A stretch of 64,000 bases of DNA from Prunella strophiata. Its lineage: Eukaryota > Chordata > Aves > Passeriformes > Prunellidae. The position numbers were made by a program, and so were the translations under genes. Of the stretch, positions 10,766-23,600 are shown piece after piece; position 1 is the first letter of the stretch, and each line of letters starts with the position of its first letter. The DNA is taken from the NCBI GenBank assembly GCA_036583965.1, contig JAZBQD010000014.1:2866191-2930190 (forward strand), in the 5' to 3' direction. Under the pieces are notes generated by a model. That model saw nothing but the letters and a program-made list of their open reading frames with translations. It did not search any database and was not told the DNA's origin.

Positions 10766-12579
10766 TCCAGTACAGCAGAACAACAGAACTGACTTTGGTT
10801 TCAAACAAACGTATGAATTTTCCTTTCTAATAAAACTCTTGGAATTTGAAAGACAACATAAATTTAATGCATCAGTGTGAAATATGAAAATATAAGGGAC
10901 AGCCTAGAGTTCTGTGCAGGCCCACCCTGAGTTCCCTGTGGGATTAGGGTCACAGCCTGACCAGGGTTGGATGTTGTGAGCAGCTCCCTTCAAGGATAAG
11001 TGTCTAATATGCAGTCAGATCCCTCAAGTCTTTCAAAATGTCAAATTGTTTGCTTCACTCTCACCTGAAATCCCAGCAGTTATCAATTATTTAAATTATT
11101 ATTCAATTATTAATTTAATAATAATTTAATAGTTCTCGATTATTAATAATTATTGAATTATTATTTCTTAAAAGATACCTGCAGTAAGAGCACTGATTAG
11201 TTGTCTTGGTGCTCCTTCTTGTGCATGCTTTCTGGAATTCCTTACTTACACTAAGTAGCTGCAAGTATTTACTTGCAAAAGCTCCTTAGTTTCCAATTAT
11301 TCATACTATTCTTTTTTTTTTTTCCCCTTCTTGAAAACAGATTTTTGAAGGAGAATTCAATAGCTGACTCATTTCTGAATCATCATTAATTTCTGCCCAC
11401 CAGTCTTTTTTTAATCCTCATTGTAATACACAGGATTTAAAGTTGTTTGTTGTTTTCCCTGACTTCAGGAATGCATTGAGTTGGTTAAAAAAAAAGCATT
11501 ATGGAGAGTAAGAAATGCTTTTGCCATCCAGGTCTCAAAAATGCCCTTATTCCTGCCCTGTTTGACAAATCCTCCAGGGATATAGGAATTCAACAGCTAC
11601 TTCTTAAGGTCACCCAAGCATTAGTAGGGCTGGAAAATCTGTTTTTTGGGTCAGTTATCATTATCTCTATATTGATGGCACTAATGGGAGAAGGGAAGCA
11701 CTTTGCAGTCAATTTGAACTTGCAAAAAATGTCAATATTGGCATGGAAAGAAACAGCAGGCAATTTATTGGACAAACATCCTCCTGTTGATCCTTAAAAG
11801 GTTTGAGAGGACTGAACATTTCAGCAAATGTAGAGCTGCAGAAAACTGACATGGCAGCACGCACTCAAGGAAGTATGGATGGGCCAAAAATCAAAATAAA
11901 AATGTGTCAGATCAATGTACTGCCTAAATTCTTCTACCTCCTAAAACAGGTGAAATTATGAAAACTGTTATCAAAACACACGTGGGCAGTCTCTGCAAGA
12001 CATCAGCTCTGAGGTGTTATTTTGAAAGCCAAATGAAGAGAGCAAGGAAAAAGGACTGGAAATATCAGGAACAGAACTGATTACAGTAACGAGACTAAAT
12101 TGGCCCAACATTTAGTATTAATAATGAAAATCTGCAAATAATCCAGCCCAGCTGATTAAAAGAAAGGGAACTTTTGGGTAGGGACTGCAGGCAGGGCTAG
12201 GATTGTTTGTGTTGCTGCTGCATGGTGCAGCTTGAAGGAGAAAATCCTGTTAGGGAATTACTCCCCTACTTGTAATCACTGCTTCCTAAATTGCTGCCAC
12301 TTACACTCTGCAGTGACAGCTCAGTGATCAGCATCAACTATTTTTGTGCCTTTCTTCTTGCCAGTTTTTTTCTCTTAGAAGATGTCTTCTGGGATCTATA
12401 GAAAAAAAAAAAAAAAAAAAAAAAAGTGGAAATCATGGTATTTCCACCAAACTTTCCATTTGTATCTTCAGCTCTTAGGTCAGTCTCCATCAACACTACA
12501 GAGTCAGAGAGTCAGAGAAGAGAGAAAAACTAAGCTGGAAATAACATTTATATGTGTGTATATAACAACTATAAAACTT

Positions 12580-12810
12580 ATAACAACTATAACAAAATAT
12601 AATAATAAATATTTTATATATAATAATGTATAAATATATAATATCATAACAATGTATTTTTATATAATATTTTATTATATATACTATTTTAACAAAATAT
12701 AAATGTAGAACAATATAACAATATATTATAAAATATATAAAATATAAATAGAAAATAGAAAACAATTAAATATAATTATAAAATAAATAAAATATATAAC
12801 AATTATATAT
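12580..12810. repeat. AT-rich low-complexity block
   Basis: Almost pure A/T with irregular ATATAA/ATAACA spacing and no single repeat unit. Open frames through it (Y/I/K-rich) are composition artefacts. Confidence 0.75.
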
Positions 12811-14279
12811 TACAGAAACACTTGAATGACCTGACATGAGAAGAAGTGTTCTTTATCTTCCAAAACTTTGCTTGGAGGATAGGTAGACATTTTTTGACAC
12901 ACAGAAGTTGAACAGATTGCCTTGGCATTTGGGATGTTTGCAATCACTTCCTTACTCTGTTAGTCTTATTCTTCAGTCAAGAAATGCAAGCCAGCTAAAA
13001 TAACATTTTCCAAAGCACTTATAAACTTATAAGTCAAACTCCTGAGTCAAAATTTTTCTTTCAGGTTTACTTTATAAAGGATGCAGGTCCCATAAAGCTT
13101 AACTCATGTTCAGTAATGGAACAGGACCATGTTAGTGCTTTGAAATCTTTCATTTGTGTGAGATGACATGAAACATACAAGAAAAGAAGTGCTTTAGGAT
13201 ATTTCCTACTCTAAACAGATACAGCTTCAAAAATCAGGATGTTATATAATTTATTAACACTTATTGAGATGTTCCCTCATTCTGGGTGAGCTTTGCATGT
13301 CTGAAAAAAATAATATATATAGCTCATAAGTATTTTGGAAACATTATTTTATCTGAAGCTCCCACCCTTTCATTTCTTGACCAGTTTTTGCCTGGAGACA
13401 CCAGTTCTGCTGCTGGAAGTTTGGCTTTGATTCCTTCAGTAGTTATGAGCATGCCTTTTGCCCCTCAGTTTGCAGCACAGGGTTTTGGTTTTCTGTCCCA
13501 GCTGGATCCAGCAGTTTCAGCTCACTCAGCTCTGAGCACACCTGTGGCTGCAATGAAAATCTCCTCTTGGCTCACATACTGGTTTGTAACTTTATTATCC
13601 AGCCATTTTTCCAACCAAAAGAAGGTCAGGGATTGGCAGGATAAAGCAAATAAAAGATTGGAGCAGTCAGGGATTGACAAACATTTGTTATCTCCAGGAG
13701 GGCTGGACCTCTTTGTGTTCCTGCTCTGAAATGACTCTTTAAAAAACCCTGAAAAATAAAAGTTAAAATGTTTTTGAGGTGCCCTGATTTTCTTTTTGTA
13801 AAGAAATGCTTTATTCAGTGAGCCTGGTATGAGATTTTTTTCAGCCTTCTGAGTACTAATGATTTTAAACTAAGAATTGTTATCCAAATTACCTAAAATA
13901 GGACACCCAAAAATGAAATTATTCCACTAAACCCATTATCATCTTTTTAAGATGCAGATCCATACTATAGGCATTGATGGGAAACTTTTTCACAGTCTCC
14001 TAAATTCCTTCTCTTCATGTGCAATTTAATTCATGTGCTGACATGTCCCAATCTGCAAACTGGGTATCCCGATGAGCCATTCTCCAGCTGATATGATATT
14101 ATTATATTTGGGAAAATCTTATATATATCAAATGTTTTCTATAGATTATATGTAATATAGAAAATAAATATATGTAAAATAAATGCAATCATAATATACT
14201 ACTATATATATTTTAATATAGTAATAGAATAAATAAATTATTTAAATAATATCTATAAATTTAATATCTAAATTATGTA

Positions 14280-14350
14280 AATAATTATATAATAATTATA
14301 TAATAATTATATAATAATTATATAATAATTATATAATAATATAATTATTA
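14280..14350. repeat. 11-mer AT tandem repeat
   Basis: Unit AATTATATAAT repeated about six times, immediately left of the large 7-mer satellite. Its unit differs, so it is a separate array. Confidence 0.75.
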
Positions 14351-14429
14351 TATTTATTACACCATATTATCAATGACTTATGTATTATTATTAATATATT
14401 TCATATGCATAATGATTACATATATAGCT

Positions 14430-16606
14430 AAATATATAATATATAATATATAATATATAATATATAATATATAATATATAATATATAATATATAATATAT
14501 AATATATAATATATAATATATAATATATAATATATAATATATAATATATAATATATAATATATATAATAAAGATTACCCAAATTATATATTATATATTAT
14601 ATATTATATATTATATATTATATATAATAAAGATTACCCAAATTATATATTATATATTATATATTATATATTATATATAATAAAGATTACCCAAATTATA
14701 TATTATATATTATATATTATATATTATATATTATATATTATATATAATAAAGATTACCCAAATTATATATTATATATTATATATAATAAAGATTACCCAA
14801 ATTATATATTATATATTATATATTATATATTATATATTATATATTATATATTATATATTATATATTATATATTATATATTATATATTATATATTATATAT
14901 AATAAAGATTACCCAAATTATATATTATATATTATATATTATATATAATAAAGATTACCCAAATTATATATTATATATTATATATTATATATTATATATT
15001 ATATATTATATATTATATATTATATATTATATATTATATATTATATATTATATATTATATATTATATATTATATATTATATATTATATATTATATATTAT
15101 ATATTATATATTATATATTATATATAATAAAGATTACCCAAATTATATATTATATATTATATATTATATATTATATATTATATATTATATATTATATATT
15201 ATATATTATATATTATATATTATATATTATATATTATATATTATATATTATATATTATATATTATATATTATATATTATATATTATATATTATATATTAT
15301 ATATTATATATTATATATTATATATAATAAAGATTACCCAAATTATATATTATATATTATATATTATATATTATATATTATATATTATATATTATATATT
15401 ATATATTATATATTATATATTATATATTATATATTATATATAATATATTATATATTATATATTATATATTATATATTATATATTATATATTATATATTAT
15501 ATATTATATATTATATATTATATATTATATATTATATATTATATATTATATATTATATATTATATATAATATATAATATATAATATATAATATATAATAT
15601 ATAATATATAATATATAATATATAATATATAATATATAATATATAATATATAATATATAATATATAATATATAATATATAATATATAATATATAATATAT
15701 AATATATAATATATAATATATAATATATAATATATAATATATAATATATAATATATAATATATAATATATAATATATAATATATAATATATAATATATAA
15801 TATATAATATATAATATATAATATATAATATATAATATATAATATATAATATATAATATATAATATATAATATATAATATATAATATATAATATATAATA
15901 TATAATATATAATATATAATATATAATATATAATATATAATATATAATATATAATATATAATATATAATATATAATATATAATATATAATATATAATATA
16001 TAATATATAATATATAATATATAATATATAATATATAATATATAATATATAATATATAATATATAATATATAATATATAATATATAATATATAATATATA
16101 ATATATAATATATAATATATAATATATAATATATAATATATAATATATAATATATAATATATAATATATAATATATAATATATAATATATAATATATAAT
16201 ATATAATATATAATATATAATATATAATATATAATATATAATATATAATATATAATATATAATATATAATATATAATATATAATATATAATATATAATAT
16301 ATAATATATAATATATAATATATAATATATAATATATAATATATAATATATAATATATAATATATAATATATAATATATAATATATAATATATAATATAT
16401 AATATATAATATATAATATATAATATATAATATATAATATATAATATATAATATATAATATATAATATATAATATATAATATATAATATATAATATATAA
16501 TATATAATATATAATATATAATATATAATATATAATATATAATATATAATATATAATATATAATATATAATATATAATATATAATATATAATATATAATA
16601 TATAAT
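14430..16606. repeat. 2.2-kb AT-only 7-mer satellite with orientation switches
   Basis: The unit is ATATAAT. About 14430-14565 runs in this orientation; about 14582-15560 runs as its reverse complement (ATTATAT), interrupted by nine copies of a short spacer containing AAAGATTACCCAA; from about 15563 to 16606 the direct orientation resumes without interruption for about 149 units. One further local switch occurs near 15440. The two long frames of about 365 codons read through it on the - strand are pure IIYYILY repeats and are not genes. It lies midway between the converging 3' ends of two SLCO1 genes. Confidence 0.95.
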
Positions 16607-19600
16607 ATGTGAATGAAGTCGTTTATGGTTTTTGCAGATAACAAGAGCACTCATTCATATTTTGCAGCAATATCTCCTGCTGAGAAACACTAAACTCTGA
16701 TTATTTCCTACCTGGTGACTTCAGAGAAGGAAATGCTGCATTTTATATAATGCCTTATAGTGCAACACAGCTGAGGCTTGAATTATTTAGGTTTGACAGT
16801 CACTGACTCAGAATTTCTCTGGTTTAAGATGCAGAGCTGTTATAAGAATTTCAATAATACTTCCCAGGGTTTTGTCCTGCAAATACATTTTTTTCCTGAC
16901 TAAATCTCAAGGATTCCATCAGAATATTTTGCCACGACCTGTATTTCTCCTGTAACAATTACCTTATAAAAGTTCAATTACTCCTTATTAAAGTTCAATA
17001 TGTACAATATATGCAATTAAAAGTTCAAATATATATATGCAATTACTCATTAAAGTTCATTAAACTGATCTGCAGAAATCTGATGACGTTGCTTTCTGAT
17101 ATTCTCAATCACTCAAGACTTAGTTTTTCACTAAAAGTGGTAATCACATTACAGCATGTTTAGAATGCCTAACTAAAAAAAAAGAATCACTTAGTCCTAT
17201 TGCAAAACAATCCTCAGCTTGAACTGTGATTTAGTTATGTTTATGTACTTCAGAATAAATGCATTAGTTAATTAGAAAGTAACACTGGATAAAAACAAAC
17301 AAATATGTGATTCAGATCTATATTAACAGTTTCAGCTGGAAAAAACTTTGATCATATTTCAAATTTGAGAAAGGTAAAATGACAATATACTCCACAGTGA
17401 AAACTGGCAGACTAAATCTAATGTTACCTATGTTATAAAAACATTTTGAATGCTTGAAATTTAAGTTGACAGCCTGAGGTATTTTCTGTTTATTCTGCAA
17501 CAAGTAGTACTTTATTCCCAACTTACTTTGTGCAAGAATAGACAGGAGTTGTTGATAATGGGGACACAAAAGCCATAGAAGGGCTTGGTTTTTGTAGGGT
17601 ACATGATCCTAATGCATACAGAAAACTGTGGGTTTAGGGATGCTGGGGTTTTTTTATTTTTTTATTATAAACAGCTAGAAAACATCACAAAAACAGGTAG
17701 TCATAGGTCATTATGTCTGCTCAATTTTATATGTAAAAGCAAAGAAATGCCAGATAACTGAGCTGTCTTCTCTCTTGTGTTGTTATTCTGACAGAAGGAC
17801 TTTGAAAATGCCATTAAAGAGCTTTTTGATATCCTCAAGGAAGAGTTGGGTAAACACAAGGCTCATGCCCTTAAATCTCCCACAGTCTGATGAAAACTCA
17901 CTGCCTTTTTTATTTGTCCATTGATTTTAGTGGACTTACCATGATTTATGTATAATGATCCCTAAACTATATGGTTTGTAGTCTGCATTTGAAAGCACAA
18001 ATTTAAAAGCCTGGCTTGGTGGAGTTGCAAATTTCCCTCCAAAATGGCTTTCTTGGTTAACAATTTCTCTAATGAACTTGGAAGAAAACAGGTTTTTCTT
18101 CTTTTCTGGAGGATTTTCCCAGTGGTGGGGCTCAGACACAGGACAAAGATTCCAGTTTTGATCCCAGAGTCAGTAATGTGATTTTGCAATCAAACCAGAG
18201 CCTCTGCCTGGTGAAGCCTTGCCTTTGGAGCAGGAGGAGTTAGAAGGGAGAGTGTCTTTACTTCTTCTCTGTTGTGAGAAGCAAGCTTTTGGAAAAATGC
18301 CACTTGGTTGACCACCTATTTAATTTTTTGCATGTTGTGGAGGGCTGTTGAAGTACAAGCTGTTCCCTTGAAGAAACTTCTACCTTCTGTTCACAGGAGA
18401 GTGCTAGATTTGCACTCAAAAACCAGTATATGTTGGAAACACAGCCTTGAAGTTGTCAGAATACTGAGAGGCTCATTTAATCTTTCTACCTGTGGGGGGG
18501 CTTGTGCTGTTATGAAGAATGATGTTAATTCTTATTTGTTTGAGAAACCTCACTTTACTGAGTCTCATCTGGGGTAAATATCTGGGCATGACTCATTGCA
18601 TCTGACCAGAATCTCATTTCCAGTCTGACATAAATTATCAAAGCACCTTTGATAAAACAGTACCTCCTGGGAAAATCAACATGCTCCCATCAAAAAAGAA
18701 CCCTATAACATAAAAAACCCCACCAGTGTACAGAAATAAATACCCAAACAACAACAGAAGTAAAAGGGAAATGATGTTAGCATGAGTCACCTGACTGACT
18801 CTGTGTCTGGCGTAGATCAGGAGTGTTTCCAGAGCTGCCAAGGCATTTATTCAAAGTTAAAATTCTGCTTACAGAAGAGGAATGACACACCATTATTTTC
18901 TCTGTGTACAGTTCCTGAGGTTTCTGGAACTTAGATTTTTCTTTAATAATTTCCAGACCTAGATGCTTTACTGATATGTTCTGTTCTAGAGTGCCTTTCA
19001 TTTCATCTCTTGTAATAGACACACCTTGCCCAGATCTGCTGGTAGTTTATAAGCAGAGCTGTGAATGTAAAAAACAATGTCTAAATATGCTGGTTATTGT
19101 TTTTAAGCAATAAAATGCAAACAATTCCATCCCCAAAGGTCAGAATGTGAGGAACTCCCTTTCAGTGAGTATCATACCAACTCTTGCCATCCCATCTGGG
19201 GCAGATGGTAGAAGAAAGGTGAGAAAATCATTTAATACAGAGAATCCCTCTCTTTAACCCTCTGATCTGCTACTTTCTCAGATAAAGTGTGGTAGATTTT
19301 CTTAATGTCCATTATCTCTATTCCCTATCCTAAGGAAGTTTAAAATTAGGAAAGAAATTTTGTTTCCTAATTTTAGGTTTCTGCACAGCACTGCAGAAAG
19401 AAGAGATACCCACCAGAAAATAAAGCAAATGCCTGTGATGATGGAGAGAAAACCTGCAGTAGGTCTGGTCCTATTGCAAAGGTATTTCCTGAGGGTTGTC
19501 AACAAAAAAATCACACTAATAATATTTTTGGAGATTTCTTTCCCCTTTTAATAAATGTTGTGAGAGTCCTTTAATAAATCTGGACAAGGCTGCCTATGGA

Positions 19601-19816
19601 AAGCTGTGAATTTTCAAGTATTCAGTACTGTATTTCAAGGTTTACTGAAGGTTCCTTAAACAAGGAAGGAAATTCATACATATGTATAAATTATATATGT
19701 ATAAATTATATATATATGTACAAATACAGTGGTCCTGCAGATAAAAATGCCCTCCATTCCCTCCACCAAAAAAAAAAAAAAAAAAAAAAATTCAAAGACA
19801 CTTAAACATGTATCAC
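16607..19816. other. Convergent intergenic region, right part
   Basis: No gene, RNA or mobile element recognised. AT-rich sequence with short open frames only, and an A run at 19768-19790 just downstream of the SLCO1 poly(A) signal on the - strand. Confidence 0.5.
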
Positions 19817-19822
19817 TTTATT
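19817..19822 (-). terminator. Poly(A) signal of middle SLCO1 gene
   Basis: AATAAA on the - strand, about 650 nt past the stop codon at 20471, followed by a GTGTCTTTG-rich and T-rich stretch. No other AATAAA was found between it and the stop. Confidence 0.6.
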
Positions 19823-20470
19823 GCATCAGTTCAGAGTAATCTTTCTCAAACCCATTACTGAGATGTGCTGCAAAAATTAATACACCACTTTCTTCATTTG
19901 CTTTCCACTTTGACTGCTGAACACTTTCAAGCCAAACCCCAGGGTTGCAGTGCAGTTTGAGCTCTGAGGGTGCCCATTGACAGCCCTGGGGTCTCACCTG
20001 GCCGTGGCACATGGGACCAAGCCTGGAACAAGAGCTCTGGTCATGAAAGGCCATCAGAGAAGCCCAAGTGAAACTTGATTGCCCATGACTACATACAGAG
20101 CAAGAGGACTTGAAATCAAGTCAGTGAAAAATATCAAAGCAGCTTATTGTGGATTTCTTCTTATTATTTTTTCAATCATAATCAAATTTGTGACACTTGC
20201 AAAATTTTGGCTGGTCCTACTGTTGGTCTAGAAAGGGACTGAGAGCAAGAGGATGGGAGAGGTCCCCAAAATTTTGAACACCTTTTCCCCTTATTGTTGT
20301 TTCACATGAGGAAAGGAAGAAAATAAGGTAAAGCAAATACAAATCCAATGTTCAAAGATACTTTTTGAACTCCCAAAATGTAAACTAGTTGTTGAAGTCT
20401 GTAATTAGACCCCTTTTGTGCTCAGAAAAACTGGAGCACAGGCAAAGTTACAAAAGAGCTTGTTTCTCTT

Positions 20471-20693
20471 TTACATATAAGTTTCCTCGCTCTCCTCTGA
20501 GGTTCTTGAACCAGGAAGAATTTCTCTTTTGTTGGCAGTGTCTGGCTCTTTGCTGGTTGATCCTTCTGCATTTTTGCTATCTGCCATCTCTTTGCCATCT
20601 GATTTGAAGCGTTTCATGATTAAAACAGAGAGCACTATGTACAAGAGACAGCACCCTGCCCGTAGTCCTGCAATGAGGCCAAGATAGACATTC
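20471..20693 (-). CDS. Middle SLCO1 exon c14 (TM12, tail, stop)
   Basis: 223 nt. Encodes [20 protein letters not shown], a second half of TM12, and a long charged tail ending EESEETYM. Thr at -2 and Met at 0 could serve as a class I PDZ ligand. Acceptor CCCCTAG. Confidence 0.92.
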
Positions 20694-23600
20694 CTAGGGG
20701 GAAAAAAGGGAAAAACACATTTATAATTAATAAAACTTTCCAATTCTATATGGAACCTAGTAGCATATAAAGAGCACTTTGACAAGACCATCTATTCTCA
20801 GCTAGCTATTGCTTCACATTTGAAAATAACAGGCAGAAAGCAAGTGACCTTGTGATATTTAGCCCCAGACAGGCTCTAATCAGGTCCTAGACTTCCAGCA
20901 GAATTGTCTGGAGTGTGCTGCCATCCAGCAGACTCTGTTTTAGGGTTGAAAAAAGAGGAGCTACACCAGCTGGGCCTTTTTGCCTATTGTCCCTGTCCTT
21001 CCCCAGCTCCTCCCTGGCACATCCAGTGCTCCTGGCCACAGTTTTCCAGCCATTCATGTCCTCCCTCCAAGGGGATTTTTGTGAGATTTCTTATACACTA
21101 GGAAGCAAATAAATGAGGGGTGAGGGAGAGAACCTGCAGAGCTACACGTACTCCACAGTTTTTCAGCCCCCCACAAAGCCAAAGTGTCACAGGGTTACTC
21201 AGTGCACTTATTTTATTATTCAGGGCAGAAAAAGAACTAATTCTTGTGATTTCAGGCAGCACAGATTTCAGATGTCAGAGTGAATAAAAATTATTTGGTT
21301 TATTTACCTATTAAGGTCTAGTCAGAGTAAGGAGTATATCAGAGGTCTCTCAGGAACTCGAGATGACCCCAATCAGCTAGAAAGTCTCTGTGTTCTGGCC
21401 TGAGAACTGAAGAAGGAGTCAGGAGTCTTCTTGTGCAGTTTTCAAGGTTGTTTATTTTTCCTTATCTAACAAATTTTCTCCCTGACCAGCCCAGGTCTGT
21501 CCAGCAGGTCAGTCCCAGGCACACTGCCCATCCTTAGGGCACTGTTATCTTTTTATACTAAAAACTATGTGTACATTATTTACAGTTATTTTCCAATACC
21601 TATCACCCATGTTACAGAGTCTAACTCTACTCTAAGCCAATCCAAAAGTGCCACCATCACCCAGAAGATGGAGGCTGTGAAGAAGGAGAAAGGACAGAAC
21701 ACACCCAAATTCCTCCCTCTTGATCCCTGAACCCTCATTCTAGAAAACCCCAAAATTCTACTTTTTCACCCTGTGAGAAACTTATTATTACTCTACTTAA
21801 TTTTTGTGGATTGCAACTCTTCATATAAGGTTGGTAATTTTTCTCCATGGCTCAGAATCAAAGGCACAGGGGTCTTGGGCTCTGTGCCAAGGTCTCTGAG
21901 CCCCCTGCCAGGGGCTGGAGCCATCCAGGACAGCCAGAGGGATGTGCTGGGTTCCAACAGGAGCAGTGTTAGACCCTAATCAGGCAGGTGGAATGAGGAA
22001 AGTCCACCACCCCAGAGAGGATTACCTGAACTCCTTTGTGTCGTACACTCGGCAGGATCCTGATCCCCCACAGCTTTTTGTCCCCCATTTCAAGCAGGTC
22101 TCATCTATCAAGGCACCAAAATAAATAGGGGCTGGGAGTCCTCCTGCAAAGAAAATTCTCATTGCATGATCTCTCAGACATGGAGATCTCATCACTCAAC
22201 GTCATGGAGAGAAATGAGGAAGGGAATCTCCAGGTTTATGCCTACATAGAATGGGACTAAACATCCAGTTCCAGCTTTGAGATGACAAGATTGGTGAAAA
22301 TATTTATGCAAATACTTAAAGGGAGCTGAAACTATGGACGATTACAGCTTAAAAATATCCAGCAAGGGAAATGTTAGCAATTCCCTTTAATGGTATTTTT
22401 ATTAGAAGTTTCACTTCCTTTGTTTAAAGAAATAATATAACCAACATTTCTTTTTCTTTTTGCAATCCCTGGTGTGGAATTACATGCCATGACGTATGAA
22501 TATTTATGTATATATTCAGGTCTTGCCATTTAAAGGTGATTAGTGCAGTGCAAAGGGATGAAATTAAGCACTTGCTCCCCAGAAACTGGGTAATAAGTGT
22601 ACTATTTATATAGTACTGAAAGAATTTCTTTTAGACAGACAACAACATTTTAATATCAACAGTATGAGGGAGTGTGTGCAATTTTCTGAAGTTAACTGTC
22701 CCATAAAAGTAGAAGATTGATTCTTTGCAGTCTTCAGCTAAAATATGGAGATTGGAAAAGAGAAATAAATGACAATTTGGGCTTTTCTGCAAGGCAGAGA
22801 TTTCAAAACCAGCAAGCAAGGGAAGAGGAGGCAAGGTTCACTTGAGGCAGGGCAGACTATGTGTCTGAATAATTAAATGATTGTTTATTGCAGATAAACT
22901 CAAGAAACAAAATAATAGGCAAAGCACATGGGAGCTTTAAGTGAATAATGGTCAGCAAAAGGGAGGATGGGTGTTAGGGATATGCAGACTGGTGAAACTC
23001 AGGTAGTTGTGTCCACAATTTAAAAAAAAAAAAAAAAAAAAAAAACAGTAAAATGAAATTTCTGTCCTTTGCCCCATTTATTTGCAGTGTAGAGAAAAAA
23101 TCTGAAGAGATAATCATAATATGTAAATACATAGTAATAATATGCAAATACCAGGTAATCATAATATGCAAATACTAGGAAATACATAGTAAGCTCCTCC
23201 AAACATTTTGAAATGTATAGTTTGCTTACAAATAAAAATTTTGGAAAATTTCTTTTGTTCTTCTCTGGAGCAAGAACACTGCAAGGGCTGCCTTTGGTCT
23301 ACCTCCTTGGCTTTTTGACCACCCTCCTGAAAACCCCAAAGAAATTAAACCTTACCTAGTACTCTACCACCCAAAGTTTCTATGCCAACAGCAAAGGATT
23401 TCAGGTCTGGCGAAACAGATCTGGGAAGGAAACAAGCACAGAGTGTTGAGGAACAGAGGAATGGATCTCCAGCCATGCTGGAACCCTGGCTGGAAACATC
23501 CACCACAGCTAAAGCTCAGGGGCAGAGTGTCCTTCCACAGACCAGCACCCATTGGAATAAATGGGGGAATCTACAGAAACTCATCTTGAGCCAAAGGAAA

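Larger units (their letters stand above)
8800..14100. other. Convergent intergenic region, left part
   Basis: No gene recognised. It contains the 3' UTR to about 8.96 kb, T39 at 10055-10093, T25 at 10221-10245, a GATATA simple repeat near 10.7 kb, an A run at 12402-12425 and AT-rich DNA at 12580-12810. An isolated 147-codon frame at 13286-13729 is listed among the findings. Confidence 0.55.

Noticed and set aside
14378..14581. 67-codon YYILYII frame on the - strand
   Set aside because: Same satellite, direct-oriented block; not a protein.
15553..16654. Two overlapping ~365-codon open frames on the - strand made of IIYYILY repeats
   Set aside because: They are read-through of an AT-only 7-mer satellite; any frame is open because the unit lacks stops in that register.
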